Assembly: GCA_030041375.1 (NCBI GenBank)
Contig: JASHOA010000030.1
Coordinates: forward strand, 59,813-123,812
Length of the DNA stretch: 64,000 bases
DNA from: Acetobacteraceae bacterium
GTDB lineage: Bacteria; Pseudomonadota; Alphaproteobacteria; Acetobacterales; Acetobacteraceae
Direction of reading: 5' to 3'
Shown here: positions 1-8,087 of the stretch, piece by piece
How positions within the stretch are numbered: position 1 is the first letter of the stretch
How the letters are laid out: every line of letters begins with the position of its first letter
Program-made: the position numbers and the translations under genes
The notes under the pieces: model-generated
Database searches by the model: none
What the model was told of the DNA's origin: nothing
Seen by the model: only the letters and a program-made list of their open reading frames with translations

Positions 1-2
1 GG

Positions 3-962
3 GACCGTATCGCCGTGCGCCTGATCGTAACCGGTGCCGAGACCGTCTTCAGCGGCGGATTGCTCCCCTTCGATACCGAGCCCGCCGCCAAGGTCCTCGC
101 CTCCCTCAGGCGCGTGGCGCGCCGGGCCCGTTCGGAAGCGCGCCGGATGCTGCGCGAAAGAGGCGGCGCCGTCGACGAGCCCATCCTCCGCGACGAGACG
201 AGCGAGAGCGCCCTGCTTCGCCAATCCGCTTTCGTGATCACCAATGTCTGGCTCGATTCCACGCTTCAGCGGATTCTTTCTCCTCGCCTCCCAGAGCTCA
301 CCAACAGCGAGGGCGATCCGCTCCTCTTTCTCACCGCGTACTATCCCTTGAATCCCAGCACCACCCCGGCCCAGCTGCGCGAGCGCCTCGCATCCCTCCC
401 GGCACTCCGGCCCGAGGGCGAGAATTTCTGGAACTGGCTGGCCGAATCGAACGCCCGCCCGCCCCGACCTCGCACCAGCACGAGCTTCGTCTCCACGATG
501 GAAGACGGCTCTCTCGTCCTCGGAACGATCGAGCTCGCGGGGAAAAAACTCACGCTCGGTGTGAATTCCGATCGTCGCCTCGAGCGCGCCCGGGCGCTGA
601 TCGAGCCGGTGCTCGCCGGCCTCGTCGGCGAACCCAAAATCCTGACCGAGACGCCCTCCCGGCTCATGGCTTCCGAGCGCAAGCCGCCACCCGAGCCCAC
701 GCTTCCGCCGGACGAAGAACGGCGGATTCTCCACGCCACCCTCGAGCGCCACTACCGGGAGACGCTCGATTCCCCCATCCCTGCCCTCGGCAATCGCTCC
801 CCCCGTGACGCCGCGCGCACTCCGAAAGGTCGCGCCAAGGTCGCCGACTGGCTCAAGATGCTCGAAAACCATACCGCGCACCAGGACCCTGAGAGCCCGA
901 TGGGAAGCTACGACCTCTCCTGGATGTGGGAAGAACTCGGCCTCTCCGACCTGCGGCGGTAG
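3..962 (+). CDS. Hypothetical protein with MbcA/ParS-like (DUF2384-type) C-terminal domain, partial at the 5' end
   Basis: The reading frame is open to the left edge, so the gene probably starts outside the window; a GTG at 15 is the first possible start inside it. The last ~70 residues contain a run of the form 'LDSPIPALGNRSPRDAARTP' followed by 'SWMWEELGL', which resembles the toxin-binding MbcA/ParS/Xre C-terminal domain (DUF2384) that also occurs at the end of longer bacterial proteins. The rest (about 240 residues) has no motif I recognise. It lies just upstream of vapBC genes but is separated from them by its own stop, so a link is only suggested by position. Confidence 0.6.
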   Translation, partial: DRIAVRLIVTGAETVFSGGLLPFDTEPAAKVLASLRRVARRARSEARRMLRERGGAVDEPILRDETSESALLRQSAFVITNVWLDSTLQRILSPRLPELTNSEGDPLLFLTAYYPLNPSTTPAQLRERLASLPALRPEGENFWNWLAESNARPPRPRTSTSFVSTMEDGSLVLGTIELAGKKLTLGVNSDRRLERARALIEPVLAGLVGEPKILTETPSRLMASERKPPPEPTLPPDEERRILHATLERHYRETLDSPIPALGNRSPRDAARTPKGRAKVADWLKMLENHTAHQDPESPMGSYDLSWMWEELGLSDLRR

Positions 963-984
963 GCTGGCCGAGAGGCCGGCGAGC

Positions 985-1211
985 CTCTCGGTTCGCAACC
1001 TCGACGATGACCTGATGTCCGGCTCAAGCGCCGCGCCACCCGCCACGGCCGATCGGCGGAGGCAGAGCATCGCGAGATCCTGCGCCAGGCGCTTGCCGGC
1101 GAAGGCGAGCCCTCATTCGACCGGCTGGCGGCCGAGCTTCGCGCGCTCACTGCCGGCCGGAAGGCAACCCCCTCGGAGGTGCTGCTTCGCGAAGGCCGGG
1201 ACGAACGTTGA
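985..1211 (+). pseudogene. FitA/VapB-type antitoxin with a frameshift
   Basis: The first part reads 'VRNLDDDL', the ribbon-helix-helix opening of FitA-like antitoxins. One frame over, the remaining ~70 codons read 'LKRRATRHGRSAEAEHREIL' and run on to a stop at 1209-1211. The two frames join at 'ATGTCCGGCTCAAG' near 1015-1028; one extra C there would restore a single ORF, so a 1-bp deletion is the simplest reading. No ATG is seen ahead of the first part, so the start is also unclear. The stop overlaps the toxin's TTG start (TTGA), as expected for a coupled antitoxin-toxin pair. Confidence 0.7.
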
Positions 1212-1657
1212 GCGGATTCGTCATTGACGCGAGCATTGCCGTCAAATGGGTCATCGAGGAGCCGGGAACCGAGCTTGCCCTCGCACTCCGCCACCGCCCG
1301 CTCATCGCACCCGAACTTCTCGCTGCCGAGTGTGCAACCATCCTCTGGAAGAAAGCGCACCGCGGCGAGATCGACCCGAGCGAGGCTGAACTGGCCGCGC
1401 GGCTGCTCAGCCGCGCCGATGTCGAGTCACGCCCGATGCGTCCGCTCATCGCCGCCGCGACAGCCCTGGCGATCGCGCTCGGCCATCCCGCCTGCGATTG
1501 CGCCTATCTCGCTTTGGTCGCAGCAGCAGAGCTGCCGTTTGTCGCAACCGACACCCGACTCCTCAACCGCATCGCACGGGACGATGCCCGTCGCTTCACT
1601 GGACGAGTACTCGGCCTGCCCGACACCGCAGCGTCTGTCGCCCGCGAGGCCGAATAG
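1208..1657 (+). CDS. vapC: VapC-like PIN-domain ribonuclease toxin
   Basis: A 149-residue PIN-domain protein, the usual length for VapC. The acidic residues of the metal site are visible: D7 (in 'FVIDASIAVKW'), E41 (in 'LLAAECATILW'), D97 (in 'HPACDCAYLAL') and D115 (in 'VATDTRLLN'). VapC toxins cleave RNA, often tRNA, unless bound by VapB. The TTG start at 1208 overlaps the antitoxin stop, so translation is probably coupled. The toxin frame is intact although the antitoxin frame is broken. Either the toxin is tolerated or weak, or the antitoxin break is a sequencing error. Confidence 0.85.
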   Translation: MSGFVIDASIAVKWVIEEPGTELALALRHRPLIAPELLAAECATILWKKAHRGEIDPSEAELAARLLSRADVESRPMRPLIAAATALAIALGHPACDCAYLALVAAAELPFVATDTRLLNRIARDDARRFTGRVLGLPDTAASVAREAE

Positions 1658-1703
1658 CCCGATCAGCTATGACTCCGAGCGGATGCCGCAGCGCCCCCGG
1701 CCC

Positions 1704-2003
1704 GCATCGCGAAATCCTCCGCCAGACTCTTGCCATCGAGAGCAAGCCCTCCTTTAAGCAGCTTCCCTCCGCGGTTCTTCGGCTCACCGCCGGTCGCAAG
1801 ACGACCCCCTCCGGGCAGCCGCTTCGCGATGGCCGCGGCGAGAGGTGAGCGGCTTCATCATCGACAACAGCATCGCTGTCAAATGAGTAATCGGCGAGCC
1901 TGACACCGGTTTTGGCCCTGACGCTTCGTCGCCGCCCGCTCATCGCACCCGAGCTCCCGGCCGCCGAATGTACCAACATTCTGTAGAAGAAGGCGCGACG
2001 CGG
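1704..2003 (+). pseudogene. Decayed second copy of the fitA-vapC module
   Basis: From 'CATCGCGAAATCCTCCGCCA' onward this stretch aligns with the tail of the antitoxin and the head of vapC just upstream. The antitoxin remnant reads 'HREILRQTLA...LTAGRKTTPS' and ends in TGA. The toxin remnant reads 'SGFIIDNSIAVK', where the Trp codon has become TGA. A later 'CTCTGGAAG' has become 'CTGTAGAAG', and an indel separates them. Similarity fades after about 2003, where the lower-G+C RT segment takes over; a weak 'GIPLYCDYL' resembling the third PIN motif may persist near 2072-2100. This is a tandem duplicate that is no longer functional. Confidence 0.75.
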
Positions 2004-2171
2004 AAAGCTGACGGCGCCCACTCCGATCGATACTCCCGCCGGCCTCACGCACTCCGCCACCACGGCATACCGCTGTATTGCGATTACCTATTCAGTTGTG
2101 CCAACCTATCCGCCGCGCAGCTGCACGACGCCGCGCGCGTCAATTGTCACCCCACCAGCGGTAGCAGAAAA

Positions 2172-3794
2172 ATGCAAGAATATTTCGAGCGCGCGATCGA
2201 CAATGTCGTGCGACATGGGGATACAGATGTGTTCCCGTTCCCTATCGAGAACCAGATCTTTTTCGACTGCAAGCCCAGCCTAGTAGACCTCCTGCGCGAC
2301 CTACACGGCAACTTTGACACATGGTTCGCAAAGCACCCCCCGGTCCATGAAGGCGCGCTAACCCCGGTGAGCTACACCGGCTTTCGGTGGGCTACCCAGC
2401 TAGATCCCCTTTGGAATCTGTACTTCCTCGCTCTAGTCCTCTCCATCGCCGACGCAATCGAGTTCCAGCGAATCCCAGCTAAGGACCAGTATGTCTTTTC
2501 CTACCGGTACCGATGGAACCAAGAGGCCTGCGGGATCTTTGACACAGAGTACAACTGGCGCTCGTTTATGGAGCAGTCACTGCGCAAGGCCGAGCACCAC
2601 GCGTTCGTGGTGGTCTCAGACATCTCCGAATTCTACCCTCGTATCGGGCACCATCGGCTCGAAAACGCTCTGGCACACCTTGGCCTTAAGTCTGACATAC
2701 CAACACGAATCAAAAGAATTTTATCCCAGTTTTCGGGAGCGAACTCCTTTGGTCTACCCATCGGAGGCGCCGCAGCGCGGATACTATCCGAACTGGTACT
2801 GAATCAAATCGATCAACTGCTAAAACTTGACGGAACATCCTTCTGCCGATTTTCTGACGACTTTCACCTCTTCGCCAACTCCCTGGAGGACGCCTACGCC
2901 AAATTGATATCACTTTCCGACAAACTCCAGCGAACGCAAGGGCTCCAGCTCCAAAAGGCCAAGACCCGCGTGATGTCATCCTCCGAGTTCATAGCTACCA
3001 GTCCGGTTCGGCTCGACGACCACGACGCACCGCCCGCGGAAGGAAGCGAAGCAGAGCTACAGGAGCACGCTCGCGGTCTGCTTCGCTTCTCGCTCCGTTT
3101 CGACCCCTATTCTCCGACCGCGGATGAGGACTACGAGAAGCTTAAGGCAGAACTTCAGAAGTTCGATGTAATGACACTGCTACAATCAGAGCTGTCCAAG
3201 AGCCGGATCCATGTCGCCCTTGCAAGGAAAGTCGTCGCCGCCCTGCGATACCTGGATCCGCCACAGCGAGACCAAGCTATAATATCCGTACTAAAGAACG
3301 CTGACCTTCTCTATCCTATCTTCGCAACCGTCCTGACCGCAGCCAAGCATCTGTACCCTGATATTTCTGCGGGTGCCCGCGTCGAACTCATCGACCGAAC
3401 GCTGTCACTGCTGCGATCAGAGTCCCACGTCCTTCGCGTCGAACTCAATCTTGCCTACGCGGTACGCTTACTGGCCTGCCACAACTCTCCGACCGTTCAG
3501 GAAACGTTCGTGGCGCTTTACAACAACCCGAACCGCTCAGCATTGGTGCGACGCGACATCATCCTGGCCATGGCGCGTTGGGATGTCTGGCATTGGCTTT
3601 CTGAGCGCCGAAGTACCTTTCGTTCGATGAGCCAAGCCGAACGCCGCGCATTTATCATCGCCTCCTATACCCTCAAGGATGAGGGAAAGCACTGGAGGCA
3701 GCACGTGGCGCCTGAGCTCAGTCCCTTCGAGAAGCTCGTTCGAGACTGGGCCGCCTCGAAAACTGTGGCGCCCGGTTGGGCGATCCCCCTATGA
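2172..3794 (+). CDS. Reverse transcriptase of the UG/Abi (defence-associated) type with C-terminal helical repeat region
   Basis: About 540 residues. RT motifs are visible in order: motif A 'VVSDISEFYPRI' with the first catalytic Asp at 150; motif B 'FGLPIGGAAARILSE' at about 193-207; motif C 'CRFSDDFHLF', where FSDD (227-230) stands in for YADD; and a motif D-like 'LQLQKAKTRV' at about 258-267. Residues after ~330 are a helical, HEAT-like repeat region, the layout typical of Abi/UG RTs and unlike group II intron, DGR or retron RTs. I chose the ATG at 2172; the frame is open further upstream, but that part reads through the vapC remnant. The stop overlaps the next gene's start (ATGA). Base composition is clearly more A/T-rich than its surroundings, which suggests transfer. 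The likely role is antiviral DNA synthesis or abortive infection. The exact class cannot be assigned by eye. Confidence 0.85.
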   Translation: MQEYFERAIDNVVRHGDTDVFPFPIENQIFFDCKPSLVDLLRDLHGNFDTWFAKHPPVHEGALTPVSYTGFRWATQLDPLWNLYFLALVLSIADAIEFQRIPAKDQYVFSYRYRWNQEACGIFDTEYNWRSFMEQSLRKAEHHAFVVVSDISEFYPRIGHHRLENALAHLGLKSDIPTRIKRILSQFSGANSFGLPIGGAAARILSELVLNQIDQLLKLDGTSFCRFSDDFHLFANSLEDAYAKLISLSDKLQRTQGLQLQKAKTRVMSSSEFIATSPVRLDDHDAPPAEGSEAELQEHARGLLRFSLRFDPYSPTADEDYEKLKAELQKFDVMTLLQSELSKSRIHVALARKVVAALRYLDPPQRDQAIISVLKNADLLYPIFATVLTAAKHLYPDISAGARVELIDRTLSLLRSESHVLRVELNLAYAVRLLACHNSPTVQETFVALYNNPNRSALVRRDIILAMARWDVWHWLSERRSTFRSMSQAERRAFIIASYTLKDEGKHWRQHVAPELSPFEKLVRDWAASKTVAPGWAIPL

Positions 3795-4510
3795 TCACAG
3801 AGCTAACCTTCGCACGTGACTTCTCCTCTTTCTGGAGGGTCGCGACACCGACACTCGACGGATTCATTCACCAGGTAAACAGCGGCCTATACGACCGCGA
3901 CGCAGCGCCCATGAAGGCACCGACAGGCTCGAACCGGCGGGCATTTGTCAACGAGGTCGCATTCGAACTGTACTGCCGCGTGGCTCTCCTGCCGAAAGCC
4001 CCCTCGCACGGGAACGACTTACGAAACTTCCTCGACGCCTCAGTCGCCGCGGTGAGGAAAGCTACAAATTCGCCCCTTCCCGACAGCGACTACCACAACG
4101 CGCTCCGGGCGGACGAACAGGCAGACGTACTTGAGCAGGTCCGCCGCTTGAGAGCCCGCCTTACACCCGCCTCAGCGCCTCAGCCGCCAACGCCAAGACC
4201 CAGATTCCCAGGTTGCGGCATCATCAACACGTGCTATGGGGATATCCTAGCCGGCGAGACGCTGTTCGAAATCAAGGCGGGCGATCGATCCTTTCGCTCA
4301 GTAGATGTCAGGCAGATTCTCACCTACCTAGCGCTCAACTACGCGAGCGGGACTCACCGGATCCTACGAGCTGGGCTCGTCAATCCACGGGTAGGGACCA
4401 GCATCGAACTAGGCGTCGACGACCTCTGTTACCAAGTAAGCGGCCAAGATAGGGGCGGCTTGCTCGGCGGCATCGCCCACGCAATTTCGAGCGGTGGAAT
4501 CTCACGGTGA
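3791..4510 (+). CDS. PD-(D/E)XK nuclease-like protein coupled to the RT
   Basis: 239 residues starting at an ATG that overlaps the RT stop (ATGA); an in-frame ATG at 3776 is possible but less likely. The C-terminal half has the PD-(D/E)XK arrangement: 'YGDILAGETLFEIKAGDR' gives D151 and E160-x-K162, followed by Q175 in 'VDVRQILTYL', as in restriction-endonuclase-fold proteins. The N-terminal ~120 residues are helical and unassigned, with a proline-rich linker at about 126-140. Translational coupling to the RT implies that the two act together, either as an effector nuclease or as a processor of the RT product. Function is inferred from motif and context only. Confidence 0.75.
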   Translation: MITELTFARDFSSFWRVATPTLDGFIHQVNSGLYDRDAAPMKAPTGSNRRAFVNEVAFELYCRVALLPKAPSHGNDLRNFLDASVAAVRKATNSPLPDSDYHNALRADEQADVLEQVRRLRARLTPASAPQPPTPRPRFPGCGIINTCYGDILAGETLFEIKAGDRSFRSVDVRQILTYLALNYASGTHRILRAGLVNPRVGTSIELGVDDLCYQVSGQDRGGLLGGIAHAISSGGISR

Positions 4511-4635
4511 AGGTGCTGCCGGTAACGACACCGAAGGCTCGGCGTGGGACCCCCAGAACGAAGCACCCAGCAGCAACCAGGAACCTCAAATGCCAGTGTG
4601 CGGCGCAGGAGCTCGAGGCCTCTCGATTTCCATGA
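4507..4635 (+). CDS. Possible 42-residue micro-ORF coupled to the nuclease gene
   Basis: A GTG overlaps the nuclease stop (GTGA) and opens a short frame of 42 codons. The product would be basic, rich in Lys/Arg/Thr/Pro, with a 'KCQC' near the end. It is the third successive gene joined by a 4-base overlap, which is the main reason to believe it. I do not recognise the peptide. It could also be chance: there is no independent evidence of coding. Confidence 0.35.
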   Translation: MKVLPVTTPKARRGTPRTKHPAATRNLKCQCAAQELEASRFP

Positions 4636-5037
4636 GTTTCGCCAAGGCGAGCGAGCCGCCAACCTACCCCTCAACACGGCTCACCCACGCGCAAGCGCGC
4701 GACCACGGAGCGGCCCCTGTCAGCGCAGCCTTCGCCTCGCTGTTCGAGCGCTGATCCGCCGCTCAGAGCCGCAGCCGTCCCAAACCCCCACGACCCGCGC
4801 CAATCGCGCCTCGATGCTGCCCCCAAGCCGCTCCTCCGCTGTTTCGCCGCTGTTACCAGCGGCGCCGCCCGGCCCGTACCCGCCCTTTCCCGCGGCTTCC
4901 CTTGCCGCAATGGCATTTTTCCCCGCAGGATGAAGATGCGCCCGAGACCGCCGCCAAGCCGCCTCGCGCGCCCTGTGCTATAAACGCCGAGGCGGCCGGG
5001 CAGCCGCAACTGCCCAGCCCATCGGAGGAAGCACGCC
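4636..5037. other. Intergenic stretch without a recognised gene
   Basis: G+C-rich sequence between the RT island and the dioxygenase gene. No frame here has protein-like content that I can identify. Near its end is a short stem (GGGCAG...CTGCCC, about 4997-5018) and then GGAGGAAG, the ribosome binding site of the next gene. Confidence 0.5.
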
Positions 5038-5835
5038 ATGCAGCTCAGCCAGGCCGACATCGAGAAATTCCACCGCGAGGGCTTCCTCTTCTTCCCCGAC
5101 GTCTTTACCCCCGCCGAGGTCGCCCTCCTCGCCGAGGAAGCCGTCGCCATCTTCGATCACGACCGCAAGGAAATCTGGCGCGAAAAATCCGGCGCACCCC
5201 GCACCGCCTTCGCCGCCCACACCTACAACGAAGGCTTCCGCCGCCTCGGCGCCCACCCGCGCCTGATCCGCCCCGTCGAGCAGATCTTCGCCGACAAGCT
5301 CTACATGCACCAGTTCAAGATCAACGCGAAGGCCGCTTTCGACGGCGATGTCTGGCAATGGCACCAGGATTACGGCACCTGGATGCGTGACGACGGCATG
5401 CCCGAACCGCGCGCCATGAACATCTCCGTCTTCCTCGATGAGGTGATGCCGATCAACGGCCCGCTGATGCTCATCCCCAGGAGCCACCGCCACGGCACCC
5501 TGGCAGCCGGACACGATCTCGAAACGACCTCCTACCCGCTCTGGACGCTCGACAAGGAAGTGGTCACGCGCCTCGTCAACGAAGGCGGCATCGTCGCCCC
5601 CACCGGCTTGCCGGGTGCCGTCCTGATGTTCCACGGCAACCTCGTGCACGGCTCGGCCGGCAACATCACGCCATTCCCTCGCAAGATCGTCTATCTCACC
5701 CTGAACGCTGTCTCGAACTTCATCCGTACGCCCACGCGCCCGGAATGGATCGCCCATCGCGATTTCACCCCGATCGAGCCCGTCGCGGACGACGCGCTCA
5801 TCCAGTACGCACTGACGCGCCGCGCCGCCGCCTGA
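5038..5835 (+). CDS. Phytanoyl-CoA dioxygenase (PhyH) family Fe(II)/2-oxoglutarate oxygenase
   Basis: 265 residues. The Fe(II) facial triad is visible as H109-x-D111 in 'WQWHQDYGTW' and a distal His at about 204 in 'GNLVHGSAGN', with an Arg at 215 placed to hold 2-oxoglutarate. 'GPLMLIPRSH' is the conserved segment shared by PhyH and ectoine-hydroxylase-like proteins. Such enzymes hydroxylate small molecules; the substrate cannot be read here, and no ectoine genes are nearby, so ectD is not claimed. A strong GGAGGAAG precedes the ATG. The alcohol dehydrogenase 9 nt downstream is probably in the same operon and may oxidise the hydroxylated product. Confidence 0.85.
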   Translation: MQLSQADIEKFHREGFLFFPDVFTPAEVALLAEEAVAIFDHDRKEIWREKSGAPRTAFAAHTYNEGFRRLGAHPRLIRPVEQIFADKLYMHQFKINAKAAFDGDVWQWHQDYGTWMRDDGMPEPRAMNISVFLDEVMPINGPLMLIPRSHRHGTLAAGHDLETTSYPLWTLDKEVVTRLVNEGGIVAPTGLPGAVLMFHGNLVHGSAGNITPFPRKIVYLTLNAVSNFIRTPTRPEWIAHRDFTPIEPVADDALIQYALTRRAAA

Positions 5836-5844
5836 GCCCGACGC

Positions 5845-6999
5845 ATGAAGAACGAAGTGCGCGTCGCAACTTTTTCAGGTCCCGGTGCTGCGCCCGTCAT
5901 CCAGACCGTCCCGCTTCCTGCCGTCCCGCCCAAGGCCGCCCTCTTCCGCGTCGCCGCCTGCGGGGTCTGCGGCACGGATTTGCACATCCTCGCCGGCCAT
6001 TGGCCGAAGCCCCTGCCCTGGCCCTTCACGCTCGGCCACGAGGTCGCCGGCGTCATCACCGAAATCGGCCCCGAACTCACTGAAGATTACATGGGCAATC
6101 CGCTCGCCATCGGCGCGAAAATCATGATCCCGCCGCTCATGCCCTGCGGCCGCTGCTATTACTGCGTGCATTATCCGAAGCACGCCAACAAGTGCCTCAC
6201 GCCCGTCTATTACGGCCGCTATCTCGGCTTCGACAAACCCCCACATCTCTGGGGCGGCTGGGCCGAGGCGGAATATCTCGATCTCGACATGTTGCCCGGC
6301 ACCAAAATCTACCGCCTGCCGGACGACATGCCGCTCTGGCTCGCAACCCTCGCCGAGCCGCTGACCTCGTGCCTCCGCGCCTTCCGCCGCGCGCAGGAGA
6401 TCGGCCGCTTCAACGCCGGCGATTCGGTCGTGATCCAGGGCTCCGGCCCGATCGGCGTGCTCGCCATCGTCGCCGCGTGCGAGATGGGGGCCGGCCGCGT
6501 CATCGTCGTCGGCGCTCCGGAAGAGCCGCGCCTTTCACTCTGCCGCCGCTTCGGCGCCGAGGCGACGCTCGACATCACCGCCCTGGCGCCAGGCGCCGCC
6601 CGAATCGGAAGCGCGCGCGAAATCGTCGGCGGCTTCGGCGCCGATGTCGTCATCGATTGCAGCGGCCATCCATCCGCCGGCCCCGAAGGCATCGAGATGC
6701 TGCGCGACGGCGGCACCTATATCGAGATGGGCCAGTTCACCGACGCCGGCGCCATCGAAACGAGCTGGCATCGAATCTGCACCAAGGACATCACGATCCT
6801 CGGAAGCTGGGCCTTCACCGCCGACGACATCTCTGCCGGAATCAAAATGCTCGACCGCTCGCGCGCCCGCTATCCCTTCCGCGAGATGCAGGCCTGGTTT
6901 CCGTTTTCCGAGGCAGGCATCAGCGAGGCGATCGCCGCCGCCCGTGCCATGCGGTGCGTCAAGGCAACGATCGTGCCGGATGCCGCGCTCGCCGCGTAA
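5845..6999 (+). CDS. Zinc-dependent medium-chain alcohol dehydrogenase
   Basis: 384 residues of the MDR superfamily. Catalytic zinc ligands are C42 ('CGVCGTDLH'), H65 and E66 ('GHEVAG'); the structural zinc cysteines are C101, C104, C107 and C117. The dinucleotide motif GSGPIG lies at about 199-204. The architecture resembles threonine- or sorbitol-dehydrogenase-like enzymes, but the substrate is not evident. It directly follows the PhyH-like gene on the same strand and converges on an SDR gene, so a short oxidative pathway for a hydroxylated metabolite is plausible but inferred. Confidence 0.85.
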   Translation: MKNEVRVATFSGPGAAPVIQTVPLPAVPPKAALFRVAACGVCGTDLHILAGHWPKPLPWPFTLGHEVAGVITEIGPELTEDYMGNPLAIGAKIMIPPLMPCGRCYYCVHYPKHANKCLTPVYYGRYLGFDKPPHLWGGWAEAEYLDLDMLPGTKIYRLPDDMPLWLATLAEPLTSCLRAFRRAQEIGRFNAGDSVVIQGSGPIGVLAIVAACEMGAGRVIVVGAPEEPRLSLCRRFGAEATLDITALAPGAARIGSAREIVGGFGADVVIDCSGHPSAGPEGIEMLRDGGTYIEMGQFTDAGAIETSWHRICTKDITILGSWAFTADDISAGIKMLDRSRARYPFREMQAWFPFSEAGISEAIAAARAMRCVKATIVPDAALAA

Positions 7000-7028
7000 G
7001 GCACGGCATCGCCCTTACCGCCCCCTTG

Positions 7029-7787
7029 CTACGGCTTGCTGCGCTCCGCTTGCAGGCCGCTTGCCTGCCAGCCCCCGTCCACGTTCAGCACGTGACCGGT
7101 GATGAAGGCGGACTCGTCCGCGGCAAGAAACAGCGCCGCCGCCGCCACTTCTTCGGGCTTTCCATAACGGCCGAGCGGAGTGAGCGCGAGCCAGCGTTGC
7201 CGCACCGCCGGATCGTGCATCCCCGCCGTCATCGGCGTCTCGATCGGCCCGGGCGCCAGGGCATTCACCCGGATGCCGTGCGGCGCAAGCTCGGTCGCCA
7301 TCACCTGCGTGAGCGCAATCACCCCGCCTTTCGAGGCCGCGTAGGCCGCGCGCCCGGCATTGCCGCGTTGCCCGGAAACCGAGGCAATGTTCACGATCGC
7401 ACCGCCGCCCGCCGCCGCCATGCCCCGCGCCACCGCCTGCGAGAGAAGAAAGGTACCGCGCAGGTTCACCGCCAGCACACGGTCGAGAACTTCCAGCGCT
7501 GTCTCCAGAAACGGATCGCCGGCCAGCACGCCCGCCGAATTGACCAGCACGTCGATCCGCCCGAGTGCGCCGAGAATCGCCGCCACGCATCGGTCAATCG
7601 CCTCCGCGTCCGTCACGTCGAGGCAGTAGCGAAACCGCCCCGGCTGGTCTGCCACCAGCGTCGTCCCCTCGGCGGCGATGTCGGCCGCAACCACCGTCGC
7701 CCCCGCTGCCGCGAAGCGCTGCACAATGGCTTGCCCGATGCCGGACAGCCCGCCACTGACGAGCGCAACCTTCTCCGCCAGCGACAT
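7029..7787 (-). CDS. Short-chain dehydrogenase/reductase (FabG-like SDR)
   Basis: 252 residues of a classical SDR: nucleotide motif 'SGGLSGIG' (11-18), Asp36 at the end of beta-2 suggesting NAD preference, NSAG (83-86), a Ser at 136-138, and Y149-x3-K153. A GGAGG sits just before the ATG. It lies 62 nt downstream of rpmG on the same strand, so it could be read from the housekeeping operon, but its relation to the convergent dioxygenase/dehydrogenase pair is equally possible. Substrate unknown. Confidence 0.85.
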   Translation of the reverse strand: MSLAEKVALVSGGLSGIGQAIVQRFAAAGATVVAADIAAEGTTLVADQPGRFRYCLDVTDAEAIDRCVAAILGALGRIDVLVNSAGVLAGDPFLETALEVLDRVLAVNLRGTFLLSQAVARGMAAAGGGAIVNIASVSGQRGNAGRAAYAASKGGVIALTQVMATELAPHGIRVNALAPGPIETPMTAGMHDPAVRQRWLALTPLGRYGKPEEVAAAALFLAADESAFITGHVLNVDGGWQASGLQAERSKP

Positions 7788-7849
7788 TGCGGACCTCCTC
7801 GGCGATTTCCTTGTGCGAGCGGGTCGGTGCGGCTCTGCCGGCCCCGGCC

Positions 7850-8017
7850 CTACTTGATCTTGGCTTCCTTGAAGGCGACGTGCTTGCGTACCTTCGGGTC
7901 GTATTTTCGAAACTCGAGCTTGCCGCTCGCCGTCCGCGTGTTCTTCTTCGTCACATAGAACACGCCGGTATCGGCGGACGAGACGAGCTTGATCTGAACG
8001 GTATTGCTCTTGGCCAT
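7850..8017 (-). CDS. rpmG: 50S ribosomal protein L33
   Basis: A 55-residue protein beginning [18 protein letters not shown] and containing '[10 protein letters not shown]' and 'KLEFRKYDP', the standard L33 sequence of the cysteine-free type. L33 is a small component of the large ribosomal subunit. It ends the pyrB-to-rpmG minus-strand cluster, 70 nt after the S41 protease gene; placement of rpmG near rnr/topA is common in alphaproteobacteria. Confidence 0.97.
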   Translation of the reverse strand: MAKSNTVQIKLVSSADTGVFYVTKKNTRTASGKLEFRKYDPKVRKHVAFKEAKIK

Positions 8018-8087
8018 GATGGAATTCCTTGGTTCATGGAAAATTGCGCATCCGGGCGCGCAAGGTCAAGGCGGCGGCGCCGGCACC

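Noticed and set aside
1968..2171. Upstream extension of the RT to 608 residues
   Set aside because: This part reads through the decayed vapC copy in an unrelated frame; the ATG at 2172 begins RT-like sequence.
2172..3794. RT as part of a group II intron, retron or diversity-generating element
   Set aside because: No intron ribozyme ends or maturase domain, no msr/msd-like inverted repeats beside it, and no template/variable repeat pair or target gene were seen; the C-terminal helical repeats point to UG/Abi.
6192..7958. Long plus-strand frame overlapping the alcohol dehydrogenase and the antisense of the SDR
   Set aside because: The product is extremely Arg-rich and low-complexity, the usual look of a shadow frame in high-G+C DNA.
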